Shown here: piece after piece, positions 41,301 to 54,700 of the stretch
How the letters are laid out: every line of letters starts with the position of its first letter
Numbering within the stretch: position 1 is the stretch's first letter
Source of the DNA: Dirofilaria immitis
Lineage: Eukaryota > Nematoda > Chromadorea > Rhabditida > Onchocercidae
Length of the DNA stretch: 64,000 nt
NCBI GenBank assembly: GCA_024305405.1
Contig: JAKNDB010000079.1
Span: 2,052,501 to 2,116,500, forward strand
Reading direction: 5' to 3'
Notes under the pieces: generated by a model
Seen by the model: the letters and a program-made list of their open reading frames with translations, nothing else
Database searches by the model: none
Told to the model about the DNA's origin: nothing
Position numbers and translations under genes: made by a program

Positions 41301-43778
41301 CCCAGTGATATCATTGCCATCGAAATCGCATAATAATCGGAGACAACGAATTGCTAAATACTTTATTCTTCCATCTTGACTAGGTAATGTGATATGCGCA
41401 CAAATATGCGGAATTACATAGCTGAAAAAAAATACATTATTTCAGAAGTAAAATTTAAAAAGTGCTAAACAGACCAGATCCGAAATTTCTGATTGAAGCA
41501 GCGACCCATGTGGTTAGCATCTTCAAAACGATTTTGAGTTGAATATAAAATAAAAATCTTACAACTTTCTTTAATAGAAATATTTTATTGAATAACCCAT
41601 CATTTAAAGTATAAAAAGAAAAAATGTTAGCATCTTCAAACACCAAACGCAATATATTAGAATATGAAATGCAACTATCTTAAGTGATCATCTTTAAACA
41701 TCTGTCATTTGTAATATATAGTGCATTGGAGATATTTTTAAAATTACTAACTTTGCTGAATTTTGAAGAATTTCTGAATACATAATGATTATCAGCAGTA
41801 ATTTCTCCAATCCTTACCTTTTCACAATAGTTCGATGTGCAGCGCATGACATATAACTAAAGTCATTTTTATTTTCGAAAAGAAGTTGTTCAGAATATTA
41901 AAAGACGAGAGCAGATGAGAAATATCGCCATTAATGTCACAATCTTCTTCCACAAAAAACTTTTGTGCATAGTTGATCACAACATCAATGCTGTATTTGA
42001 ATGCGAAATAATTTACGATTTTTTAAGCACCACTAATAAATCCAATGAAACATTCTGCAAAACATCTAAATGTAAAAATAGAAACAATGATGGCTTACCT
42101 ATCTGCATGTATTTTCAACAGACGCACTTTCATTTTTATTCCAACCAAAATTTTTTTCTTGTTTTTATTTGTTTTCAAAAATCATTGTTTTTTAACACTT
42201 TAAATATACTTCATTATTTCAGATGGAAATCAAAACAATCATTAGCAAAGTGATAAATTCAAACCTCTGATTTCATGAAAAGACATATGACTTGCTCATA
42301 TGGTGTGTATTTATTTCCTTCAATTTCCGTCACCATGAATTTCCATGATATCGATGGGTGGGAAAGAATATCAAGTAATGCTTGTGCAGCTTCGCACCTG
42401 ACTGATGAACAATATTGTTTAGAAGATATGATTTCCATAATATAATACAGATACTGGGGAGCCTGAAAACAGATCCTTATTTGTTACCATTTATTTGGCT
42501 TTCGAAATTTTACAAAATTAAAAATGTTTCTACATTCAATCTCGGTTATAGATCCAAAGAATCAAATTAAATGGAACGAATTGGACTGATCAAATAATTA
42601 ATGCAAATAAATAAACGTACACAAAATGTTACGCCTAGATCTTTTTCATGCATAGCTGATAACTGTTTGGTTAGACTACATCCGATCATAACCATCTGAC
42701 TGCTTCCTGCGTACGATGTGGAATGACTTGCGCTAAGTCCAAATTCAACCCATCTCGCCAATTCAACATCCATTTCACGTACTTTTTCTGCAATTTATTT
42801 CAATCAGATGATAAAAGTTGGCAATTAGCACGACAACGAGACATGCGATAATGTAAAAAGAAAATCCTATCAAGGAGTAAATAATAAGTTCATTTCTTAT
42901 TTAAAAACCTTCAAATTCTTAATTCAATATTAATTTATAAATAAAATCCACATTCAGCATATACCTTCACAAGATGCAGCTTTGGTATAAATTCGTATAC
43001 TACTTCGTATGGTTGGTAAGATAGTTTCCATAGAAATTGTCCAATCGTCACTGGAAATTAAAAATAGATAACTTGCTGAAAGAGAAATAAGATAGAAGCA
43101 AAAACTACAATACCATAATATATAAGACAAGAGTACAGTGAAGAACAAAAATTTCATATCAAATTAAAGTAATTAAAAATAACTTACACAAGCTCGATGA
43201 GTGGTTTGGAGCAAAATGATTCCAAAGCACCACAGAAGAGTTCATATTCTAAATCTGTCGGTTTCCTATCTTCTACACCTTTCCATGGATATTCCAAATT
43301 CTACATATAAGTGATTTTAAACTAATTATAAACTTTCATCCAAATAAAAAAATCATGATCACAATGAACTGGAATATATTATAAATCAAATATACGATCT
43401 TAGGATATAGAATTAAAGACAACTTAACTGATAGATGATTTAAAGTAAATGCTTAAATTATTAGTTTTCTGTGCTCATTTTGCTATCACAAATAACTAAA
43501 TGTGCAGACTATTCTCTAAACTAAGCTCTCATGAACTATTCTAATTCATTTTCGTTTATTTCTCATCATTATCTTGTTTTAAAGTGATCTACATGCGAAA
43601 ATATAACTAATAATCAAAAATAAATACGATCTAATTTACCTGAATAACGACGCCATCAATTTGTTGTAGAAGATGCAGGGAGAGTTCGTCATTTATTGGT
43701 ATTTTTCGCAAGTCTCCACAAATTCTTCTTCTTTATCATCTTCAATCATCATTTATGATTTATTACATCTGAAATTAT
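35344..43778 (-). CDS. virma: Virilizer/VIRMA homologue (m6A writer-complex scaffold)
   Basis: Exons in transcript order (approximate): 43778/43730-43640, 43301-43189, 43050-42965, 42787-42621, 42462-42265, ~41950-41818, 41421-41232, 40834-40752, 40578-40156, 39796-39599, 39493-38979, 38765-38668, 38297-38000, 37776-37579, 37283-37148, 36889-36727, 36555-36450, 35780-35744, 35401-35344. This is about 1,100 residues of alpha-helical repeats. The order of blocks follows human VIRMA: EAAQALLDILSHPS; an LKQWLEPFREE block (human GKWLEPLKN); YENDGLEKIINVLD; FFATLDILLHLFPLP then SMEKLWSDRI (human FFSGLILLSELLPLP, LWSMHL); and NQLAELDCSKDTLLSL. VIRMA scaffolds METTL3/METTL14-WTAP in the nucleus. The usual VIR_N domain was not found; it may be missing, diverged, or in the patch at 44.3-44.6 kb. 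Single-base frame losses lie at 43702-43706, 41866-41870, 39700-39703, 39166-39171, 37226-37230 and 37196-37199. The C-terminal frame is ambiguous. Assignment rests on remembered alignment. Confidence 0.72.
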
Positions 43779-44280
43779 CAAACTTCAATATTAATTAACT
43801 TGATTCTGTCATATCAACAAATTTTATTGAATATTTGCTAATTTATGTTGCAAGATACATCTGTTTGTACATATATATATATTTATTCATATGATGTATA
43901 TATCTGTATATATTTGTTTATAAAACTGCATACCTACAATCGAATTACATTATTTTTCAATCTAAACAGAATATCAGTTACCAATATGAATAGAGAAATA
44001 TATCTAACGTTATATAGTAACGATTTCGCATACTAACAAAATGAAATAGATGGCATTAAAAGTGTAATTTTAATTGATAATCTTAAATAGTTTTAATTCA
44101 TTTGGAAAGCCCGATCTGTTTAAATGATAAATATAATGTCGCAAAACGAGAAGGAATGAAATAAATGTTGGAATTTTCTCGTTATATGCCGTAATGAATC
44201 TATAAATGAGAATAATAACGAATTTTTCGTCTAAAGTAAGAAAGATATGACTTTCACGTCCATATTAGTTCTTCGACATA

Positions 44281-44644
44281 AGGGGATATAATTTCAGATC
44301 CATCAATGCTTCGACCTTTTTCCTCATCACCATCTTCATCTAAGCACAAACACCTGATCTTGAGAAGTAAACGATTTGGAAGTTTTCACAGCGTTCTGGA
44401 TCAAATGATACGCAGGCAATTGCAGTAATCATCTGGCTGTGGCTTGGTGTTGTTGTGACTTAATATCGGAAGTGGAATACTGGTTCTAATTTTTCGAATA
44501 CAGGCAAGAAAGGCAATCTTTAAAATCCGTTTAAACTTGATACATAACAAATTTGACATCAAACTCTCGAATTGTTAGTATTAGTAAACTTCTTACGACA
44601 AATTCCTTAACATCTGGCAAGTCTCCAATCAAGGTTAGTGATGT
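44281..44644 (-). other. coding-like patch upstream of virma, unassigned
   Basis: On the - strand an ATG at 44644 opens MTSLTLIGDLPDVKEFV, followed by a GTAAGA donor. Further along, open pieces in different frames read ITAIACVSFDPERCENFQIV and then an acidic segment (LDEDGDEEKGRSIDGSEIIS) ending near 44268. A one-base loss near 44340 would join the last two. This could be the missing N-terminal part of the virma gene or the remains of another small gene. It does not clearly match the VIR_N domain, so I leave it unassigned. Confidence 0.35.
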
Positions 44645-45298
44645 CATTCTTACGAAGTGAAGTTTGTATTTCGTCAATTTAAATAATTTGTTTTTCGTTC
44701 AAATATATTTTTTTCTTATAATTTATTTCAGTTCATTTCTTTAATATTGATACAAGTAACGGTTTATTGTTTTAATGATATTAATAATTTAATGTGAATA
44801 ACGGTTACTATAGAAGGAAACAGCAGTGAAAAGTTTTTCAATTTTTTAGAATATATAATGTTGTATATTATGGAATTAAATTTTTGCACCTTTTCTGACT
44901 ATATTTATTTTATCATCTCAATGATAATTATTGGAGATTGACTCAAAAGATATTTGACCGATGTCTTACTTAAGCTTAACTCATGAAGAAACGCAAATTA
45001 GAAACGATTAGCTTTTGGCATTGTTTTTATTTTTTTATCTTAGTCGTTTGAAAATTCGTTCATTTTTTTTCTTTTAATTCTTATCCGCTGTTACCATATA
45101 AATATTGGATTAAACGGAGTGATTAGTATTTAATATATTGAGTCTCTTTTGAAATATCAAAGAATAGATTTCTTCAGTGCAATGAATGATCAGACATTGA
45201 TTGTAATGAGAGAAAGAAAAAGACGAGCTAAATAAACTTTATTGTCATTAAAGTATTTAAATGATTCTCAGATTGTATACTGGATTTAAGAGAGATCG
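44645..45298. promoter_or_regulatory. divergent intergenic region (virma side / marc-6)
   Basis: About 650 bases of A+T-rich sequence separate the - strand ATG at 44644 from the + strand marc-6 ATG at 45299. A shared bidirectional promoter is likely from the layout. I cannot point to specific factor sites. Confidence 0.4.
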
Positions 45299-48200
45299 AT
45301 GAAAGACGTCGACAGTAGTTCGGTTAATAATACACTGCATGCCGTTGCCGGCACTTCGGAAGTACTAGATGATGGTGAAACTGCAGGTATTTTTAAAGTA
45401 ATTCTTCATTTTAAAATTTCTCTAAAAAAATTGGAAATTTGTAAATAAGAGAAAATATAGATAGTAATAAACATTTTGAAAATATTGGTTATCATATAAA
45501 ATAGTTAATAGTATTGTTGGGTCATCCGATAACTTTGTTTCCGAAATTTCTTGAAAAATTTAAATGGTTGGAAAATACTATTCATTGGATTGATAGAACT
45601 GTTTCACGGATAACACAAGATAATAAATGAATGATTGATAATATTAGTAAATAATGACGAATCCAACAGTTATGTATGTTAATATCAGACATATGTCGAG
45701 TATGTAGAAGTGCCGGTGATAGTGCGTTATATTATCCGTGTCTCTGCACGGGAAGCATCAAATATGTTCATCAGGATTGTCTTCTGGAATGGCTGAAACA
45801 CAGTAAAAGGAAGTTTGTGAATTGTGTAGTCATAAGTATTCGTTTCAACCCATTTATCGATCAGATATGCCTCAAACATTGCCACTTTCGGAAATCATAA
45901 GAGGTTCATCCTTATATTTCAAATTTTTAAAATATCAATCCTTGTGAGAGATTTTGTTTGTTTATTCACATATATTTCTTTACATTTGAAGCAGCTTTAG
46001 TTAATATTCTCATGAATGAAAAAAAAGTTTGAAGATCAATGCAAACAGCATTTACAAAATTTTGAACAAAATTTAGTTATAACTAAGCACGAAATATATA
46101 TGTATATATGAAATATATAAGTTTCATATTGAAAGAAAATATTGTTTATTACAATGTAAATCATCTAACGTGATTTTTATTCTACCCTATCATAATTTGT
46201 CAATATCTGTAACACTGTTTTAGGAATTTTGTTTAACATGGGTCGAATATTACGCTCTTGGGCAATTTATACACTTGTGTTGGTTGCCTGGTTAGGTATT
46301 GTACCAATAACAGCTTGTCGCATATACAGAATAGTTTTTTCTGCTTCTTTATCCAGTGTATTGTCACTGCCTTTTCAACTATTCTCTCTAGACAATTTGC
46401 TCATCGATTGTCTTAAAGTAAGTTGTGGCAAAGATATGATTTTCTTTGCACAAAAGGAAATTTCAGAAAAACATTTGTGCAACAAGTATGATTATAAAAT
46501 TGGTTGCTAATATCTTAGTATGTGAAATCGATTATATTAAATAAGTTTAAAATATCAGTTAAATTTAGGCTTCAAAATTACATCCGATAGAATGTTTCAT
46601 GATTGAAATAATAAGCCTTTTCTAACTTTTTGCATTAAATGACTGCAGCTTTTGCAGTGAATGTGTGGGAATTATGGGTATAATAAACAAAAGATTTGCT
46701 TCTGATGTATGAAAAAATCATGAGTGTAACAGACAAAACATTTACGAACAAAAAATTTATCGTGACTGATAAGTTTGGAACTATTCATGAACACTAGTAT
46801 TTTGATCAACATTTGTAGCTTATCTTGACAAAGATTTCAATAAATATAGTCCGATTCATTTTGCACTTTAATTGATATATTTACACATTGTTTTTACATT
46901 TCAACATTCAGTTTTCTCCAGGGTTGCTTTATTGTTTCCATTTTTCTGTGTGCTTTTATTTCACTTGTTTGGTTACGTGAACAAATTATTCATGGTGGCC
47001 CACAGGAATGGCTTAATTTAGAAGATAATGCTAGAGATGCAAATGCAGAAAATGCATTGGATGATAATGTTGATGCCGTGGTTAGTTAAATGATTTCTTG
47101 TTGAATGTAATGTTTTATTTTCAATACTTGAATTTATGGCATTTGATGGATAAGAACCAATTGCTCAGGAAGGTTAATTTGATCTTATTAAATATGTAGT
47201 TGCTAAGAACTCTTGTTTTGAGACTGCGGTAATGACATTTTTAAAACCTCAGGTGGCTGAAGAAAGGGCTGAAATTAGTGATAATGATATGGAAGAAGGA
47301 GAAGTAGCAGAACAAGGAGGTGAAATGGAGCAAGGTCCGGAAGATGCAGCAGTTCAGGATCAAGCAGATAATGACAACTGGAGAGAATGGGAAAGAGTAG
47401 CGGATGAATTAACATGGCAGAGGCTTCTTGGGTTGGATGGATCACTCTTGTTTCTTGAGCATGTTTTTTGGGTCATTTCGCTGAATACTTTATTTACTGT
47501 ATTGTTCGGTATTTTTTCGATTTTTTTTCTCTTGTATTAGAATATTTAAGTTATCAAAAGTGATGGGGAAAAAGTGAAAGTAATGAAGATGATATCAAAT
47601 CCTTCTGTTTTTTCTTTTTTTTTCATGAAAACGTTTTCAGCATTCTTGCCTTATCAACTTGGTCATTTCTTTCTAAAAACTATTGGTTTGGCATCCCGAA
47701 TTGCGTATTTTCCGACACTTACATCTGTGCTCCTTGGCTATTTTATTCTTAGCTTAATCGTTCGCTGTCTTCATGTCACAGCGAAAATTTCCAGATTAGC
47801 CCTGTAAGTTTATAGAGCTTTTAAATGTTTTGAAAAAAGATTTCAGAGGAATTTTTGATTTCAGTTCTTTTTTTTTCAGAGTATACCGAATATTGGGAAT
47901 GTGTTACCTTGTTCTTAAAGTTTTTCTCCTCGTACTTACTGAAATTGGTTTCTTTCCGATAATATGCGGCTGGTGGTTAGACATTTGTTCGCTAGTAAGT
48001 AGTCTTACACTGTTTTACCTCTTTTTTATAAGATTTTATCGTTATAAAATCATATTTTATTTCTACAATACCAAAATATATAGAATATATGATCATTAAT
48101 CAAGTGAAGTACGCATGTTTAATTTTTGCATGAAGCAGTATTTCTGTTATTTTTCTTAAATTTCAGCCTCTGTTTGCTTCAAGTTTATCGCGTCGAATTG

Positions 48201-50724
48201 CTTCGTTTATGGTGTCTCCGACATCATCCCTTTTCATGCATTGGCTAATTGGTATGGTTTATGTTTTCTACTCGGCTTCGTTTGTGCTGGTTTTGCGCGA
48301 AGTGCTTCGTCCCGGCGTTCTTTGGTTTTTAAGGAATCTAAACGATCCAGAATTCAACCCAATACAGGAAGTATGTAATGATTGTGCATCATAGCTTTTT
48401 TTATACACTTAGAAATGCATTTTTTAGAATTTAAAGAAATTCATTTATTCAGTCTTCTTTGGTACATTTTTATTTTTCCTAAATGTTAAGTATTTAGATG
48501 ATTGAACTTCCGATCATGCGACATTTAAGGCGACTTATTGCATCAACATCCATCTTTTTTACAACAATTTTGCTTCTAGTTTATGTTCCACTTTGTTTTA
48601 TAACGCGCTATATACCATCTGTGTTACCATTCAACTTGAGTTTGGCCGCTGAAACTCCTCTTAGCGAACTCTCCTTGGAATTACTTGTTTTACAGGTGAT
48701 GCAATCTATGTTTTGAGTTCAATTCCGTAGCATCTTTTCTGTAATAAATTATAGAACGATTTTATTAACTATATTTGTTTAGGTAGTACTCCCGGCTCTA
48801 CTTGAACAAACTCACGCCCGGACAATCTTGAAGGCAGTTGTACGCACTTGGTGTTGTATTTTTGGGCGATTGCTCCAACTAGAACATTATTTGTTACCTA
48901 TGGAGGATAGCGAGAACGGACGTCAACAGCGAGAACCACCCACCATTACAACCAGTTGCTGGTTTAGGCTTGGCTGCTCAGCATCAAGCTTTGCTTCTTG
49001 TTCGAGAACCACAAGGATTCCAGGCCTATAATAAACCGTCACACTTTTCGCTCCGAGTTATTGCTTTGCTCATAGCTCTCTCATTTACATCAATGTTCAC
49101 CAGCATCATGTTTTGTGTGATACCGGGTTAGTCTTAATTATAATTACTCAGATTCAATATAAGCCTCGATATGGATAGATAGCATTGTAGAGCTAAAAAT
49201 GAGAAGCAAGTCGATAGGATTATATTTGTGGATAGGATTATATTGTGCCAAAATTCGACGGTTTTTGGTCTTTACATTTTTGTAAATGAAACAAGGTGAG
49301 TAACTGGCTGGCTTTATAGGCCTGTCATTTATCCATGTTGTTTCAGCAAATTTGCGTATTGCTGCAAGCAATTACTTGAAAACATACTGCACTGAATAGT
49401 TAAAAAGTGCAAGGGACCACATGCGGGTAACTGTTGCCGGAAAAACGTACGGTTGATTTCTTTCATCGAAATGTAAACGATCACTTAAATCACTTTTGTT
49501 CATGAAATTATTTATTTAATGATAGATCTAAAAGGTGAAAAATTCAGTTCAGAATCTTTGCAGTTTCGATGTTGCAAGCTAAATTAATTTCAGTGACATT
49601 TGGACGTTTCATAGTGCACAGAATATCAGGTCATACGAATATCCATGATCTGTATACAGTAGCGGCTGGACTATACGGTTGTTGGATCCTGCTGAAGTTA
49701 TTTTTTTAATTCTCGAATATGCTCCTCAGGGAACATTTTTCTTGCTCTCAGCTTTTCGTAATATGGCGCTTACTGTTGTTAAACTGTGTGCTGTGTCTAT
49801 TCCTATTTTAATTGTGATACCACTTCTCGCTGGAATATCCTTCCATTTGGCTGTGATTAGTCCAATACGTATTGCGCTGCATCAAACATCACTTCTTTTC
49901 CCATGGCAACATTGGGCTATGGGTATTCTGCATTGTAAAATATTCTGTGCAGCTGTTATGATGGGACCCAATTGGTGGCTGAAGCATGTTTTTGAGCAGG
50001 TAAAAGTTTCGTCTTTTCGATTGGATTCTCGGAAAAGCTGTTATATTCTTGCTTTTAATTCGGACACTCGTTTTTTTCAAAACTTTTTAATTCAAGACAG
50101 AATTTTTTCTTTGGAGTGCGAAAGAATATTATTTTTTAAATGATTTTCTATTTATTTATTTTAGTTATATGCCGATGGTATTCGTGGCTTGAGAGTTCAT
50201 TATTTGTACAAGCAATTGGTTATGCCAATTCTCGCTTGTTTAGCAATTCATCTTTCCGCACCACGTGTTATCTGTTCATTAATTTCTTTGATGATAGATG
50301 TTTCGAATGAAGAACAAATTATCTTTTGCGATATTCATATCCAGCCACGCTACTCTGTGTATTTTGCGTTTATTTCGTTTATTGGCAATGTAGCAAACTT
50401 AAGGCTTTGGCGGAAAAAATCCGAAATGACAAGTATGCTTTCAAATTTTCAAAAAATTTTTCTCAGTTGAAATTAAGGCTTTATTAGAAAAATATTCGAA
50501 GAAACAATTCTTCCGCTGATGTCGGAATTATGAATGTTTTACCTCCCCACAATCCAGGATGGTAAAATTTTAAATATGAATTCACTGGCTTGTGACAAGT
50601 TCATCTCGCTGAAAAATGAATACAGTCTTGGAATAATCCTTGATGGAATTATCACTATTGCAGATATTTGGTAGGAACTCAGCTGGTCAATTATGAAAGA
50701 AATCAGGAAGAAGTCAATCACTGA
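45299..50724 (+). CDS. marc-6: E3 ubiquitin ligase MARCH6/TEB4 (Doa10), 13 exons
   Basis: Exons: 45299-45386, 45689-45903, 46224-46417, 46922-47080, 47253-47508, 47641-47803, 47880-47994, 48167-48370, 48498-48695, 48783-49126, 49594-49999, 50165-50432, 50664-50724. This gives about 890 residues, close to the human protein (910), and almost all phases agree. Exon 2 holds the RINGv finger: CRVC, CLC, HQDC, and a final CELC that appears only if one T is restored at 45814-45816. Many membrane segments follow, with family hallmarks: [84 protein letters not shown] and the C-terminal [13 protein letters not shown]. In the family this ER-membrane ligase ubiquitinates misfolded and N-degron proteins and sterol-pathway enzymes for ERAD. 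Other frame breaks: one extra C at 48939-48941, one missing T at 49701-49707, and one base near 50385-50394. It diverges from virma and converges with exoc-7. Confidence 0.95.
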
Positions 50725-51756
50725 AAGAATTTCCTAGTATGAAAAAACATGTACGAACTTTTGAGCATCGGACATTATTGTGATAGTATGGGCAAATGAG
50801 CTTTATTTTGGTATACGGTTATGCAACATGTGTATTTTTGGCTTGAATTTTGCCTTTGTAGTACTATAGCAATTTAATTGAAGAGGCTTAAGTGAGTATT
50901 TGTACTTTAAAACAATGACGGAATTTTAAAATGATTTTTGAAAATAAGTGAATGTGCGTAAGAATTACTACGTATTCATTAAATTGTTATAATTGGATAT
51001 CATTTTTTGTGTTGAATTATTGAAATCCCAAAGTCAATCTCAAAAATAATATTATGTGGTTGATACTAATGTAATTCGTAGTGCCAATGTCCTACATCTT
51101 AGATCCTGTATATTTCAAAACTGGTAAATTCCTTCTCTATTCACAACATAAACAAGCACAGTGGAGTGAATCAAAGGTCAAAATGTTACCACCGATGATT
51201 TTGTGGATTGAATCGCATGCACCATCTGCAGTTCAAATTTCAAACAAATTTCTTTCCAAAATTATGTTCATTAGTAATAAGCCGAGGGAGGGCAAAGAAA
51301 TTAGACATGTAAAGTGCAAATACCAGATCTATTTCTTTATTAAATAAAGGAAAAAGTAAGTAGAATGCCGAAAAGCAGTTCAGATAAAAGCTAAATTCAT
51401 TAAGAATGTATGCTTCATTAAATTTAAGAAGCTGGCCTAAGAAATATAGACATATATATGCAATACAACCGGATTTTCAGAAGCAGAATTATCAAGCGAG
51501 TCAAGAAAGTACAAAACTTCATAGAGATAGATTTAGACTCTTGTTCAATTCCTCCTGCTTTATGGTGTGCCTCACATTTCTTACTACCTTTTAATATTAA
51601 TAAAAAGTTCCCTGATGACTAGAATGGACGCCAAATGTTCACTTGTGCTCTCAGTTAAGTGATGTATACATATTACGTTTAAGGACTTTTGTCATAATTT
51701 CTCGAATAAAATCATGTACACTAGAATTTAAAAAACTGTAAACCAATATAAATGAA
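50725..51756. other. intergenic/3'-UTR DNA between convergent marc-6 and exoc-7
   Basis: About 1 kb lies between two stop codons that face each other. ORFs at 51081-51347 and 51406-51594 on + have no recognisable product and no splice support, so I treat them as chance. Probably two abutting or overlapping 3' UTRs. Confidence 0.5.
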
Positions 51757-54700
51757 TTATGCTGTAACGTCAAAAAGTCTATCAATGACCATGCCAAGCG
51801 ATTCGGGTGTGTACTTCAAATGCTTTTCGGTGCTTTTCGATACTGCAGAACGCATCATTCTGAAAAACGCTCAGTGAAGCACATCCAATAACATAATCTG
51901 CAGAAAATCGCCTACTTATGGTTAGGAATTTGAGATCTAATAGCAATGAGAGACTAATATAAGGAAAAATCTAATTACAGCCTTCTTTAATCCTTTTACA
52001 TAGACAGCTACGAGCTATATTGTATCTGTTGTCTAAAGTTTACAAACACGTATTTTGCTCTATCCCAATATTACTTGAAGTTAATAGAACACATGAATTT
52101 TATGAACAGAATTACACTATCGCAGAAAAAACATGAGTCGAGAGCAAAAAATTCTTGTGAGGTCAATATAAAATTTTTATAAAGTCTAAAAGTTGGATGG
52201 AAAACTCTGAGAAATTTACCGTGCATAAACTTCTGCATACGGCTCACAAATTAATGATTTTATTTCTGATTTGATATTATGCGCCAATTTGACATCAGAA
52301 AAACAATAATCTTGTTGTGCATTAATCAACCTTCCTAGTTCAGCATTGAATGCCTGCAATCATTCTGATACCATATTTTTCCTTAAAAAGTATCAAGATG
52401 CAAAAATATTGTTTTCTTGGACAACAATCAGTGCACAATTTGTACTAATTACCTAATGTTAATTATATCAGCTTTATTGATTGATTGGCATAAAAACATA
52501 CGACAATATATAAATGTTGCCAATTGCGGCCATAAGAATAAAATATTAATGAAGTCATGACATAATCAAGAAATATTTAAAACAATGGTTAAAAATAAAA
52601 TTTGGAAAGATTGACAATATAGTGCTAAAATAAAATAAGCCTCTCCTTCCAAATTGCAAAAAATCGAATTTAATTTTTAAGAATAGTTAAATCTTTCACT
52701 CAAACAGTAGTTACGGCTGCTTCATAATACTATTTGAAATGAGAGATATAAAACAATGGGACAAACCACGAGTGCATTTTTAGAGTTGTTCTGTCATCAA
52801 AAGTAGACAAATCTACAGTTATAATTGAAACAACGCGGTTCCAACTGAAATGTGAAAATCACATTTAAATTGATTAAAGATCTTAAAACTATTGCAAGGA
52901 TAAACTTGATCTTGTTCACTGAACCATTGAAAACATTCAACCAGAATGTTAAAATTAACTTTCAACTGCAAAAATTTCTACTGTGAGTAAAAGTAAATAA
53001 GTATGCAAAATACAGAGCAATAAAATGAAAAAATTAAATTAAGGGACAACTTTTTCTTTTCGAAATACCTTTGAAGGTATTTTTGCTATATGCATTAATC
53101 TCAGAGCGATAGAAAGAGCGCACTTGAGAGTTATGCTCACCAACCACTGCAAACATTCCATTAGTTTGAAGGGCATTGTAGATATAATTATTGTTGTTTA
53201 AGAGAAAACAGCAGCCAGCGTTTCATCGCTATATGTTCCCGCTTTGTTTTTCAAATTCAAACCCAGTGCAGACAATGCGCGCTGCAAATATTTTAATTCA
53301 AATAATACAATGACCGTATTTGTATCTCATTTATTTTAATTTGATTCAAATGACTAACACAACAAATTATTAATATAAGTAATAATTGCAACTAACAGGA
53401 ATAATGTTTACTGAACTGTCCCATTTTCAATTTCATACAAATTAATATTTTTTGATTGCTACTGTTAGCTTTTTATCTAAAAAAGAACTAACTTCTCGAT
53501 TCAATTATTCATATTCCTTGACAGAGACATGTTACTCCTTTATTCTAATATGAATGTTTTTATTCAGTGAACAAAAAGGTCTTTTCTTAATAATTATAAG
53601 AAAAAATGCTCACCGAAAAGCCGTGGAAAATAAGTCGTCGAGTTCCCTTCGCTCCTGTCGCTATTAACAAACTTGTTACTGTTTGTCGATAATCCATCAA
53701 GCTGTTCAAAAAATTCAATGTCTGAAAAATAAAAATTTAAAAAAAAATTTTCTGCGAGTCCAAAACCTAATTCCCAAGACCTAATTCAATCCAAAACTCA
53801 CTCACATTCGAAGTAATTTGATGTACATTACCATCTGTGGGCACAAATTTGTTGGAATCATTTGTTAAATGATTGAAAAAACCATCAAGAGCTTCTTTTG
53901 TCTTATCATTAACTTTCTTCACGAAACTCTCGTATGGTACATCCTCAACAGCGTTCTACAAATTTTATGAGCTATTTTGTTTTGCACTACAAGCTTTTTA
54001 AAGGAAAATTCATACAATGAAAACCAATTTTTTGAAATGGAAAAATCGATTCTTTCGAAAAAAAAAGCTCTGATTTCTTGGTTAGCTCGAAGCAAAGTAT
54101 TTTAAAAGATTCGATAGACTATATATGTGATTTCAAAATCAAGCAAATAAACTATTGCAGCATCACATGACGTGATTCAGACGCCTCAATTATGTGATAC
54201 ATTATATACCGTAATAAATAGATACTTGATATAAGAGAAATCTTTAGGAAATCAAATTCTCTCTTGAAATCTACTGAGACTCAGATTTCCAAGATCACGC
54301 CTTGCAAGAAAATATATGAACCAAAATCAAAACAAATTGGATCAAATTATACATATATGTGAACAAAAACATACATTTCCAAGAGATAGCAGCTGCAAAT
54401 AATGAGCATTAATATGTTTGAGAAGAGGTAAAATGGAATTAAGGAACAATTGATTCCATCTATCAAAGTGCTTCCACGTTCCACAACATATAATAATGGA
54501 CGACCAAACAATAACTGTTGCACTTTGGCTTCGGCGCTCACATCTGTTATCACTTTACTTATCAGTTCTGCTTCGATCTGCAGTATCACTGAATGAAAAT
54601 TGAAATCTTTTGCTACCTGAAGTGGAAGCATCATTCAACTAAACTTATTACAAGATCTAAATTTACATTTTACAATTAAATTAAAACGAAAAGACCTCTA

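Noticed and set aside
35344..50724. Programmed ribosomal frameshifting or pseudogene status for virma and marc-6
   Set aside because: The breaks are many, mostly the same type (one base short in homopolymers), and conserved motifs continue on both sides.
51081..51594. Two ORFs on + between marc-6 and exoc-7
   Set aside because: Short, without recognisable motifs or splice partners, in what is probably overlapping 3' UTR.
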